NCBI GenBank assembly: GCA_937959285.1
Contig: CALGAR010000110.1
Coordinates: forward strand, 1 to 15,771
Reading direction: 5' to 3'
DNA from: an uncultured Bryobacterales bacterium
GTDB taxonomy: Bacteria; Acidobacteriota; Terriglobia; Bryobacterales; Bryobacteraceae
Length of the DNA: 15,771 bases
Made by a program: the position numbers and the translations under genes. Of the stretch, positions 1 to 5,938 are shown in pieces. Every line of letters starts with the position of its first letter. The first letter of the stretch is position 1. The notes under the pieces were generated by a model that saw only the letters and a list, made by a program, of their open reading frames with translations, searched no databases and was not told the origin of the DNA.

Positions 1-284
1 GGCAGGTTCGCCGTGACCATTACGGCCGCCGTATTCCGAACCAGGAGGGATTGGGGAGCAACCTGTACCCCCATGCGCTCGAGCGTGTTCGCCAGGCTCT
101 GTGTTGAAAAAACCGTCTGCCGCTTGTCGCCGGTTCCCGCAAGTCCAACGACAAGGCCGTATCCGATCAGCTGGTTTTCGCGCACACCCTCGACAGAAGC
201 GAGTTCTTTCACGCGCGTCACAGCCGCCCCTGTTCGCGGGAGCGTCATCGCCAGTAGCAGGAAAAGAATGCTGAGACGTGTCAT
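1..284 (-). CDS. flgI: Flagellar P-ring protein FlgI, N-terminal part (cut by window edge)
   Basis: FlgI polymerises in the periplasm into the P-ring, the bushing around the rod in the peptidoglycan layer. Only the first 94 codons are in the window; the family is usually about 350-370 residues. Residues 1-20 form a Sec signal peptide (MTRLS start, hydrophobic FLLLAM core, cut near TGAA). The mature start carries the family hallmarks VKELASVEGVRENQLIGYG and LVVGLAGTGD, followed by TQSLANTLERMG and NTAAVMVTANLP. The ATG lies 3 bases past the flgH stop codon. I see no clear Shine-Dalgarno sequence before it, so translation is probably coupled to flgH. It is the last visible gene of the flgFGAHI operon. 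Identity is sure; the missing C-terminus only reflects the window limit. Confidence 0.95.
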   Translation of the reverse strand, partial: MTRLSILFLLLAMTLPRTGAAVTRVKELASVEGVRENQLIGYGLVVGLAGTGDKRQTVFSTQSLANTLERMGVQVAPQSLLVRNTAAVMVTANL

Positions 285-287
285 GCG

Positions 288-971
288 TCAAAAAGGAAGC
301 AGTCCAAGGAGAAGGCGGTAGAGGAAGTTGGGCTGGCGGATTGCATCACCGACGACCCCTTTTCCGTTGATGCGTATCTCCAATTCAGCCAGACGGTCAG
401 ACCGAACCACGTTGGCAGGCGACAGATCGTTCCACCTCAGCACGCCTCGCACCTGAATCTGTTGCCGTTCGGAGTTGATCGCGATGTCCTTGTTTCCTTC
501 GACCACCAGATATCCGTTTGGCAGTACATGCGTTACTCGCGCTGAAAGCGTCGTCGTGAGCACAGTCTCGCGGCTTGTCTCGCCCTGGCCCTGAAGCTGC
601 GTCGCGGTCGAAGCGGAAGCAAGACCAGATAGGGCGGGACCTGTCGGGCCCGCCAAAGCACCGACGCTGCTGTTGACGCTCGATTGGCGATTGGTGCTCG
701 TCTTACCTCGCGCAATTGCCGAAGCCCGATCTGAAACGAGTATGGTTACGATGTCTCCAACCCGGAAAGCGCGAACATCCCGCGTCAGGTCGCTCAGGAT
801 GCCGTTGCTCGAATACAGGGAGCCGGCAGAACTCGGCAGGGCAGCCTGCATCGCTTCCGCCTGCCGGATGTACTGCTCAATTGGCGAAGGTTCCGGCTCC
901 TTCTTCTTTGCTGCATGTGCACACAACGCCGCTCCGAGCAGCAATCCAAATGCTTTGGCCGCGTGCTTCAT
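288..971 (-). CDS. flgH: Flagellar L-ring protein FlgH
   Basis: FlgH forms the L-ring in the outer membrane, the outer part of the rod bushing. The product has 227 residues, typical for the family. Residues 1-20 are a signal peptide. The core contains LYSSNGILSDLTRDVRAFRV and GDIVTILVSDRASA (around residues 52-85), a linker rich in Ser, Thr and Ala, and the C-terminal GVLRWNDLSPANVVRSDRLA / NGKGVVGD block that marks FlgH. The start codon overlaps the flgA stop (ATGA) and is preceded by an AGGAGG ribosome site 5 bases away. Oddity: FlgH is classically a lipoprotein, but Cys17 is preceded by A-A-L, which is not a lipobox, and a signal peptidase I site (AHA before A21) looks more likely. Identity is sure. 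Confidence 0.96.
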   Translation of the reverse strand: MKHAAKAFGLLLGAALCAHAAKKKEPEPSPIEQYIRQAEAMQAALPSSAGSLYSSNGILSDLTRDVRAFRVGDIVTILVSDRASAIARGKTSTNRQSSVNSSVGALAGPTGPALSGLASASTATQLQGQGETSRETVLTTTLSARVTHVLPNGYLVVEGNKDIAINSERQQIQVRGVLRWNDLSPANVVRSDRLAELEIRINGKGVVGDAIRQPNFLYRLLLGLLPF

Positions 972-1867
972 GGCTGCCTCCTGACACCGGTCGCTTCCAA
1001 TCCCGGACGGACAACGGCTCGCCCCTTGCCTTCCACCTGCGCGGAGAATGCCTTCCCCGAGGTTGGATTGCGGAGAAGGATCGTCTCACCCACTTCGCCA
1101 GCGGTCAGCGCTTTCGCACTGAGCCGTAACTGCGCGTTGCCGTGCCTAACGTCGACGTCCACGGCATCCCCGGCTTGAATCTCCGGGGCAGAGCGCAGCA
1201 ACGCCGAATAGAGCGGCTGTCCTGCCTGAATCGTTTTCCTGGGAATGCGGCCAGCAGCTTCTTCGATGGATGAGAGCGCCTTCCGGGCAAGCGGTATCCC
1301 CTCCCATTCCTCAATCCGCAACTGCTCTGCCGCGATTGCCTTTCCGGCCGGCAGATCGACCGCTGCCACCACGCCCCGGTATTTTGCGGAAAGCTTCACC
1401 TTGGCCCAGATGGGAAAACTCTTGTTTCCCGCATAGCGAATGCGCCCCCGCCAGAGGAAAGGCTCCTTCCCGGCTCTGGCGGGCAGCACAGGCCGCGGGA
1501 ACGAGACAACGCCGTGCGGAACCGGTTGCCGGTAGTAGTCAAGAATTTCGATGCGGACCTCCGGCTCGCCCGCCTCCCGCAGCGCATCCTGCATCGCCTT
1601 CAACAGGGCCTCTCGCTCGAGCTTCTCGCCCGGCCGCTCGAAGCAAACGGCGCGAACCTCGCCTTCCAATTCCAATCCGTGCTTCTGCGCCAAACGGCGG
1701 AGCTCAGCGGGCTGATAGTAGCGGCGCACGCCGAATTGCGGGGCATAGCCGATCTTTACGTCCGGATCCAGCTTCCCGAACGCGGATCGGACGGGCGCCA
1801 AATCCGAAGCTTTGATAAAGCCGTCCTCAACAGGTAGACAGGCCAATGCCAGCACGAGCAGCATCAT
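968..1867 (-). CDS. flgA: Flagellar P-ring assembly chaperone FlgA (SAF domain)
   Basis: FlgA is a periplasmic chaperone that helps FlgI assemble into the P-ring. The product has 299 residues, longer than the roughly 220 of enteric FlgA. The N-terminus (MMLLVLALACLP) is a short signal peptide. Residues about 20-165 are a divergent N-terminal region. An SAF-type domain starts near VVAAVDLPAGKAIAAEQL (around residue 165) and runs through GRIPRKTIQAGQPLYSALL. The C-terminal beta module DAVDVDVRHGNAQLRLSAKA and GETILLRNPTSGKAFSAQV is characteristic of FlgA. The ATG overlaps the flgG stop codon, with no evident Shine-Dalgarno sequence, so coupling to flgG is likely. A second in-frame ATG follows directly at 1864. 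The position between flgG and flgH supports the call. Confidence 0.92.
   Translation of the reverse strand: MMLLVLALACLPVEDGFIKASDLAPVRSAFGKLDPDVKIGYAPQFGVRRYYQPAELRRLAQKHGLELEGEVRAVCFERPGEKLEREALLKAMQDALREAGEPEVRIEILDYYRQPVPHGVVSFPRPVLPARAGKEPFLWRGRIRYAGNKSFPIWAKVKLSAKYRGVVAAVDLPAGKAIAAEQLRIEEWEGIPLARKALSSIEEAAGRIPRKTIQAGQPLYSALLRSAPEIQAGDAVDVDVRHGNAQLRLSAKALTAGEVGETILLRNPTSGKAFSAQVEGKGRAVVRPGLEATGVRRQP
977..982 (-). promoter_or_regulatory. Ribosome binding site of flgH
   Basis: AGGAGG on the minus strand, 5 bases before the flgH ATG at 971. It lies inside the end of flgA and fixes the flgH start. Confidence 0.8.
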
Positions 1868-2655
1868 CGCGTCAGATTATTCACCTGCTGATACATCTCA
1901 TCCGCCGCGCGGACCACCTTGCTGTTTGCCTCATAGGCGCGCTGGCTCACGATGAGATTGACAAACTCCTCCACGACGCTCACGTTGGATTGCTCGATGT
2001 AGCCCTGAAGGAGCGATCCCAGTCCTTCCTGCCCGCCCGGATTCCCGATGGTCGGCTCTCCGGATGCATCCGTGGGGCTGAAGAGGTTGTGGCCAAGGCT
2101 GTTCAGTCCCGCCGGGTTCACGAAGGTGGCCAGCTGGATTTGACCGGCTACCTGCGCGGCCGCCTGCCCCGGCAGGATGTACGTCACAGTGCCGTCGGGT
2201 GCGATCGTCACGGACTGGGCTTCCGGAGGCAGCGTAATCTGAGGCTCGAGCGCATCACCGTCCGCCGTTACGAGATTGCCGTCGCGATCCAGATGAAACT
2301 GCCCTGCGCGCGTGTAGGCGATCTCCCCATTCGGACGCCGGATCTGAAAGAACCCCTTGCCTTGGATCACCAGGTCCAGCGGATTCTCCGTTGGCATGAA
2401 GTTGCCCTGCGTCAATACGATCTCGTTCGAAACAGGCCGTGTCCCGAGGCCTAGCTGCAGGCCGCTTGGAACGATGGTTTGAGCGCCCGCTGCCGCACCT
2501 GGCTGGATCAGATTCTGGTAAAGCAGGTCCTGGAATTGGGTGCGCCGCATCTTGAAGCCGACCGTGTTGGCGTTCGCCAGGTTGTGGGCAATGTTATCGA
2601 CGGCCATCTGCTGGGCGGTCATTCCGCTGCCCGCGCTGTATAAAGCTCGAATCAT
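1864..2655 (-). CDS. flgG: Flagellar distal rod protein FlgG
   Basis: FlgG builds the distal rod of the flagellar axle. The product has 263 residues, the usual length. The N-terminal rod signature is MIRALYSAGSGMTAQQMAVD followed by NIAHNLANANTVGFK (residues about 20-34). The middle has the conserved VLTQGNFMPTENPLDLVIQG and KGFFQIRRPNGEIAYTRAGQ. The C-terminal helix EEFVNLIVSQRAYEANSKVV ends in the usual MYQQVNNLTR. A strong AAGGAGG site 8 bases upstream confirms the ATG. It lies 27 bases after flgF and overlaps flgA by 4 bases. Like other axial proteins it has no signal peptide and leaves through the flagellar type III export gate encoded on the facing strand. Identity is sure. Confidence 0.97.
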   Translation of the reverse strand: MIRALYSAGSGMTAQQMAVDNIAHNLANANTVGFKMRRTQFQDLLYQNLIQPGAAAGAQTIVPSGLQLGLGTRPVSNEIVLTQGNFMPTENPLDLVIQGKGFFQIRRPNGEIAYTRAGQFHLDRDGNLVTADGDALEPQITLPPEAQSVTIAPDGTVTYILPGQAAAQVAGQIQLATFVNPAGLNSLGHNLFSPTDASGEPTIGNPGGQEGLGSLLQGYIEQSNVSVVEEFVNLIVSQRAYEANSKVVRAADEMYQQVNNLTR

Positions 2656-2663
2656 TTCGCTTT

Positions 2664-2670
2664 CCTCCTT
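2664..2670 (-). promoter_or_regulatory. Ribosome binding site of flgG
   Basis: AAGGAGG on the minus strand, 8 bases before the flgG ATG. It is the strongest Shine-Dalgarno match seen in the flgFGAHI operon, fitting the high copy number of FlgG in the rod. Confidence 0.85.
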
Positions 2671-2682
2671 CAGGGTTTTTGC

Positions 2683-3414
2683 TTAGACCCGTGCCACTTC
2701 TTCCACTGCCCGCCGGTTCATCTCACCTCCGAGCGTCAGCGCCTTCTGTAACATTTCGAACTGCCTCATCACATTCACGAGCCGGACGGCAACCTCGGCC
2801 CCGCCTGTGTTTGAGGCCTCCATATGCCCCTGCCGTACCTCCGCTTGCGACGCGAGCGGCTGAGGAGGCGTGGGCGTCAGCCACTGAAAGTACATTCCGT
2901 CCCGCTTGGAGAGTCCCTGCGGCTGATCGAAGCGCACAATCTGCAGCCGGTCCATCTCAACGCCGGCTTGCCTGACAATGCCTTCGGCCGATACCTCAGT
3001 AGGAGTTGCAGGATCGAGATTCCATGGGCGGCCGCTCGCTGTTGCCACCGGATAACCCTCGGCCGTCTCCAACCTGCCGGCTCTTGAAATTCGGAAGGCG
3101 CCGTTGCGGGTATAGAGAGGGCCGGAAGGCGACTGCACTACGAAAAAGCCTTCCCCGGAGAGGGCGAGGTCCAAGGGGTTGCCTGTCGGCTTGAGCACTC
3201 CTTGAGAAAAATCGGTCCATCGGCCCTCCACCACCGGCATTCTCGCCGGGTCACGGTCGATGCCGGCAGCCTCTTCAGAAAGAAAAAGCGAATAGAACTC
3301 GCGGTCGGATTTGTATCCGGCAGTCCCCGCGTTTGCAAGGTTATTCGCAAGCAGTTCGAGAACGTCGATGCGAGCCCTCATTCCGCTTGCAGCCGCTGCG
3401 GAGAGTACGTCCAT
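2683..3414 (-). CDS. flgF: Flagellar proximal rod protein FlgF
   Basis: FlgF is a proximal rod protein of the flagellar axle, exported by the type III gate. With the start at 3414 the product has 243 residues, matching the family. The N-terminus MDVLSAAAASGMRARIDVLE with LLANNLANAGTAGYKSDREF is the rod signature. The middle carries GVLKPTGNPLDLALSGEGFF, and the C-terminus has VRLVNVMRQFEMLQKALTL. The reading frame is open 87 bases further upstream, to an ATG at 3501. That longer start would place the sigma-54 promoter (3440-3455) inside the gene and adds residues that do not fit the family, so 3414 is preferred. A GAGG motif (3424-3427) stands 9 bases before this ATG. It is the first gene of the minus-strand operon. 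FlgF and FlgG are paralogues; the gene order and the shorter, divergent centre favour FlgF. Confidence 0.92.
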   Translation of the reverse strand: MDVLSAAAASGMRARIDVLELLANNLANAGTAGYKSDREFYSLFLSEEAAGIDRDPARMPVVEGRWTDFSQGVLKPTGNPLDLALSGEGFFVVQSPSGPLYTRNGAFRISRAGRLETAEGYPVATASGRPWNLDPATPTEVSAEGIVRQAGVEMDRLQIVRFDQPQGLSKRDGMYFQWLTPTPPQPLASQAEVRQGHMEASNTGGAEVAVRLVNVMRQFEMLQKALTLGGEMNRRAVEEVARV

Positions 3415-3439
3415 GGCAGTGAACCTCGCCCGGGTCCTG

Positions 3440-3455
3440 TGCAAATGAATCGCCA
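3440..3455 (-). promoter_or_regulatory. Sigma-54 (-24/-12) promoter of the flgFGAHI operon
   Basis: Read on the minus strand the site is TGGC, seven bases, then TTGCA, matching the invariant GG and GC elements and the exact spacing of sigma-54 promoters (consensus TGGCAC-N5-TTGC). The -12 C is at 3441, which predicts a transcript start near 3429, about 15 bases before the flgF ATG. That leader contains the GAGG ribosome site. Position, spacing and leader all agree, so this is a good candidate, though only sequence-based. Confidence 0.72.
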
Positions 3456-3516
3456 AGCGAAAGAAAAACTCAAGAGCCAGAAAAGTCAGTCGAAAAGGCA
3501 ATCAGGGATGGACTGG

Positions 3517-3565
3517 CTCGCGACAAGTTTTTGTCGCTCTGCGCCTCGTGACAAACTCTCGACAC
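3517..3565. promoter_or_regulatory. Candidate enhancer: inverted repeat plus related half-sites
   Basis: A perfect 7-bp inverted repeat, GCGACAA, loop GTTT, TTGTCGC, occupies 3520-3537. The half-site recurs in direct orientation as CTCGCGACAA (3517-3526), CTCGTGACAA (3545-3554) and, degenerate, CTCTCGACAC (3556-3565). The block is about 90-135 bases upstream of the predicted flgF transcript start, the usual place for an NtrC-type activator of sigma-54. It is also roughly 70-120 bases from the facing candidate start, so one block could serve both operons. The protein that would bind it is not identified. Confidence 0.4.
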
Positions 3566-3608
3566 CCCCTTCTCCCGCTAACCCTATGACCACAAGGGAT
3601 TCGGACTC

Positions 3609-3623
3609 TGGTTCGCTACCTGC
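3609..3623 (+). promoter_or_regulatory. Possible weak sigma-54-like promoter before the fliK-like gene
   Basis: The plus strand reads TGGT, seven bases, CTGC, so the GG and GC elements have correct sigma-54 spacing, but the flanking consensus is poor. The predicted start near 3635 would give an almost leaderless message for the ATG at 3639. I saw no better sigma-70 or sigma-28 promoter in the gap, but confidence is low. Confidence 0.25.
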
Positions 3624-3638
3624 TTGAGACCCAGCGTG

Positions 3639-5090
3639 ATGACGCTCGGTCTCTCCAACGTAATCCCTGTGGCAGGCGCTCCCCTCGCCGAAGCCCAAGT
3701 GGCCGATGCGGTCGGGCCTGGCATTTTCCCGGAGCTGCTTGCGGCGCTTGTGGAAGGCGGGGCTCCGGCGCAGGATGCGGTCCTCCCTTACGCAGAGGCT
3801 CCCTCCGCGAAGGGCCACGAGCAAACGGGTGGCAGCGGCGAGGAGCCTGCCGAACAGGCGGATGTGGAGAAAGAAGAAGAGGAGTTTCTTGCGCTTGCTC
3901 CTGCTCCGCTTCCCCCTCACCCCGTACCGGCGAAGCCTTTTTCTTTCGCCTTCCCCGTTGCTGCTCCGCTTCTTCCTGAGCCGCCTGAGAACGACGCTCC
4001 CCTGTCCGGTGATACCGCAAATGGCACTCCCGGCAGCGCACAGGTGTCAGCGGAACCGGCCTCCGATACGGGCGCGTCCTTTGAGGCTCCCATCCGGCTG
4101 ACGGCAATACCAACGCCGAAAGAGCTACCCGAGCGTGTCGCGACGCCCTCGGGGGTAAAGGCAAAGCCGGCGCCCGAGCAGCCGGCTGAAGCGATGGAGA
4201 TTGCGTTCGCGGCCTATGTCGAACCTGCCGAAGGCAGCGAGGCTCAAAGGGCCCGACAGCAGGCGGCAATGAGACCGGATCTGGAGCAGGCTGAGGCGGC
4301 GCAGAGGGAGCCGGTGAAGGCCGAGCACGTAGCGGCGAGCCATCCAACTCTTCAAACCGATCGCGTCCAATCGGCGCAGGAGGCGCCAGAGGTAGCGGAG
4401 CCGCCGATGCGGCGAGCCGAACCGGCTCCCGCCAAAGCAAAGGAACATGCGGCCCCTAGCAGCCAGGCGCCTCTTCAAGAGCTCACGGCGCGGGAGCAGG
4501 TGAGGCCGGGTGAGGCGCAAGCGGGCCCTGAAAACGAGCGGGCGCCGAACCCGGCGCCCGCTCCTGGGCTGGCGACGGCTTCTGCTGAAAGCCGGCGAAC
4601 GGGGGCGGACGGTCCGAAGCCAACCGATCACGCGCCGGTGCAGGAGATTCGGGAGGTCCCGGAGCCGAGAGAGGTTTACCGGCCGTCAGGCCCGCCTGAG
4701 ATTGCATTGCGAATCGAGGGGGGCGGCGACGACCGCGTCGATGTACGGCTGAAGGTTCACCAAGGAGGAGTAGCGGTCGCTGTTCGCAGCTCGGATCCGG
4801 AGCTTGCTTCCACTCTCAGAGCAAACCTGGACGACCTTGTGAGCAGGTTGGAAAGCGACGGACAGAGGGCCGAGTCGTGGGTTCCGGCTGGAGAGGTCCC
4901 GGCGGCGCCCGAAGCTGCGGAGGCGCGGAGCGACCGTCAGAGCGATGCACAGACTCCGCGCGATTCGCAGAACCAGCAACAGGGGCAGCAGCAGAGGGGA
5001 GAGGATGGGCGGAACCGCCAGCGGGGCTCGAGACCTCAGTGGATGGAAGTGTTCGAGAACAGCCTGGAATCTTCCCGGCGGAGGCATTGA
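3639..5090 (+). CDS. fliK: Flagellar hook-length control protein (FliK-like)
   Basis: FliK is a secreted molecular ruler that measures hook length and then switches the FlhB export gate from hook to filament substrates. The product has 483 residues. Residues about 20-345 are a low-complexity, disordered stretch rich in Ala, Pro and Glu, as expected of the ruler part. Residues about 350-420 match the FliK C-terminal domain: PPEIALRIEGGG, then VDVRLKVHQGGVAVAVRSSD and LRANLDDLVSRLESDGQRAE. The tail (about 435-470) is rich in Gln, Arg and Asp. The start is uncertain. ATG 3639 is preferred, with GTG 3636 and TTG 3624 also in frame, and none has a good ribosome site. The gene leads the plus-strand run and overlaps flgD by one base. 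The N-terminal part cannot be aligned by eye, so the call rests on the C-terminal domain and on flgD next door. Confidence 0.82.
   Translation: MTLGLSNVIPVAGAPLAEAQVADAVGPGIFPELLAALVEGGAPAQDAVLPYAEAPSAKGHEQTGGSGEEPAEQADVEKEEEEFLALAPAPLPPHPVPAKPFSFAFPVAAPLLPEPPENDAPLSGDTANGTPGSAQVSAEPASDTGASFEAPIRLTAIPTPKELPERVATPSGVKAKPAPEQPAEAMEIAFAAYVEPAEGSEAQRARQQAAMRPDLEQAEAAQREPVKAEHVAASHPTLQTDRVQSAQEAPEVAEPPMRRAEPAPAKAKEHAAPSSQAPLQELTAREQVRPGEAQAGPENERAPNPAPAPGLATASAESRRTGADGPKPTDHAPVQEIREVPEPREVYRPSGPPEIALRIEGGGDDRVDVRLKVHQGGVAVAVRSSDPELASTLRANLDDLVSRLESDGQRAESWVPAGEVPAAPEAAEARSDRQSDAQTPRDSQNQQQGQQQRGEDGRNRQRGSRPQWMEVFENSLESSRRRH
4536..4563 (+). repeat. Perfect 12-bp inverted repeat inside fliK
   Basis: The arms GAGCGGGCGCCG (4536-4547) and CGGCGCCCGCTC (4552-4563) are exact complements around the 4-base loop AACC, giving a very stable hairpin in the coding sequence. 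No T-tract follows, so it is not a classic intrinsic terminator. It encodes part of the Ala/Pro-rich ruler and may be a by-product of GC-rich Ala/Pro codons. Confidence 0.7.
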
Positions 5091-5365
5091 TGGTCGAAGG
5101 GGTATCAAATTCTTACACAACGGATGCAAGCGCGGCGACGCAGTCGCCTGCGACGCCGCCTGACGAGTTGAGCAAAGACGCCTTCCTGCAGCTGCTGATC
5201 GCTCAGATCCGGCACCAGGACCCGCTGAATCCGGCGGACGGTGCAGAGTTTATGGCGCAGCTTGCCCAGTTCAGCACGCTTGAGCAGTTGATGAGCATTC
5301 GGGCGGGTGTGGAGACGCTCGTCGTTCAAATGGCGCTGCTAGAGGGGGGTAATGCGGGTGCTTGA
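5090..5365 (+). CDS. flgD: Short flagellar hook-capping protein FlgD (N-terminal domain only)
   Basis: FlgD forms the scaffold cap on which hook subunits assemble and is exported through the type III gate. This product has only 91 residues, against about 140-230 for most FlgD proteins. It contains the full N-terminal signature: DELSKDAFLQLLIAQIRHQD (about residues 24-43), directly followed by PLNPADGAEFMAQLAQFSTL and EQL. It stops at LLEGGNAGA, so the C-terminal Ig/tudor-like cap domains are absent. The ATG shares a base with the fliK stop (TGATG) and has a GGCGGAGG ribosome site just upstream. The end overlaps fliN by 14 bases. There is no frameshifted remnant of the missing domains, because the next frame is already fliN, so this looks like a genuinely short form. 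No flgE hook gene follows, which is unusual for flgD. Confidence 0.88.
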   Translation: MVEGVSNSYTTDASAATQSPATPPDELSKDAFLQLLIAQIRHQDPLNPADGAEFMAQLAQFSTLEQLMSIRAGVETLVVQMALLEGGNAGA

Positions 5366-5648
5366 GGCAAAGGGAGGAACTGCCGAGGATGAGGCGGGCT
5401 CTGCGACTCTGGAGCAGCTCGGCCATCTTGCGGACGTGCGGATTGACGTCGAGGTTGAGCTGGACCGCAAGAAGATGTCGATCCGTGAGCTGCTCGATCT
5501 GGAAACCGGAGCCGTGATCAAGATGACCCGATCCGCGGGCGAAAACATCGACATCATCATTGGCGGAACTTTGGTGGGATTCGGAGAAATCGTTGTGATT
5601 GAAGACACGATGGGAGTCCGCATCACGGACTTCAACGTCGAGGAGTGA
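5352..5648 (+). CDS. fliN: Flagellar motor switch protein FliN (short form)
   Basis: FliN lines the bottom of the cytoplasmic C-ring, where it takes part in rotation switching and in docking export substrates through FliH. The product has 98 residues, a single SpoA domain preceded by about 22 variable residues. The domain begins at LADVRIDVEVELDRKKMSIR and continues with ELLDLETGAVIKMTRSAGE. The highly conserved end reads GGTLVGFGEIVVIEDTMGVR followed by ITDF. The ATG lies inside the end of flgD in another frame, with a GAGGGGGG ribosome site immediately before it. The stop overlaps the region that sets the fliO start. A second, longer FliN-type gene stands at 12885-13697. This short copy is the classical FliN, placed directly before fliO-fliP as in many bacteria. 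Confidence 0.93.
   Translation: MRVLEAKGGTAEDEAGSATLEQLGHLADVRIDVEVELDRKKMSIRELLDLETGAVIKMTRSAGENIDIIIGGTLVGFGEIVVIEDTMGVRITDFNVEE
5640..5645 (+). promoter_or_regulatory. Ribosome binding site deciding the fliO start
   Basis: GAGGAG ends 8 bases before the ATG at 5654. An alternative in-frame GTG at 5645 overlaps this site and would be poorly placed, so ATG 5654 is preferred. Confidence 0.65.
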
Positions 5649-5653
5649 CTGCA

Positions 5654-5938
5654 ATGGCAGCGCAGACGATTCCGATCGTTGTTGTCTTTCTGCTGCTCGG
5701 TGCAGCAATGTGGTGGCTGCGCCGGCGTCCAGATTGGCCGAAGGCCGCAGGCAGCCGGAATCTGGAGAGCCTCGACCGGGTCCGGTTGGGACCGAATCAC
5801 ACCGTTCATTTGATCCGCGCCGGTAATCGGCGCCTGATTGTCGCCACGCATCCCGGCGGTTGCACGTTCCTCGGCAGGTTGCGGCCTGAGGAGGCTTCCG
5901 GGCTGGAGCCTGTCCGGATCGAAAGGAGTCTCCGCTAA
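5654..5938 (+). CDS. fliO: Flagellar export-gate assembly protein FliO
   Basis: FliO is a small membrane protein that helps assemble the FliP-FliR core of the flagellar export gate. The product has 94 residues. One membrane segment covers about residues 6-22 (IPIVVVFLLLGAAMWWL), followed by a basic RRRP stop-transfer motif. A cytoplasmic domain follows with the FliO pattern LESLDRVRLGPNHTVHLIRA, GNRRLIVATHPGG and CTFLGRL. The family is poorly conserved, so the call rests on this weak pattern together with its position between fliN and fliP, which is diagnostic. The stop codon overlaps the fliP ATG (TAATG). ATG 5654 is favoured over GTG 5645 by the GAGGAG site. Confidence 0.85.
   Translation: MAAQTIPIVVVFLLLGAAMWWLRRRPDWPKAAGSRNLESLDRVRLGPNHTVHLIRAGNRRLIVATHPGGCTFLGRLRPEEASGLEPVRIERSLR

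Noticed and set aside
3415..3501. N-terminal extension of flgF to an ATG at 3501
   Set aside because: It would include the sigma-54 promoter in the gene and adds residues not seen in FlgF proteins, whereas 3414 has a ribosome site and the family N-terminus.
3559..3590. Sigma-70-like boxes TCGACA and TATGAC before the fliK-like gene
   Set aside because: The spacer is 20 bases and both boxes are poor, so it is not supported.
3616..4440. Long minus-strand reading frame (274 codons) opposite fliK
   Set aside because: Its product is Pro/Arg/Ala-rich without family motifs, and it mirrors the codon bias of the FliK-like gene on the other strand.
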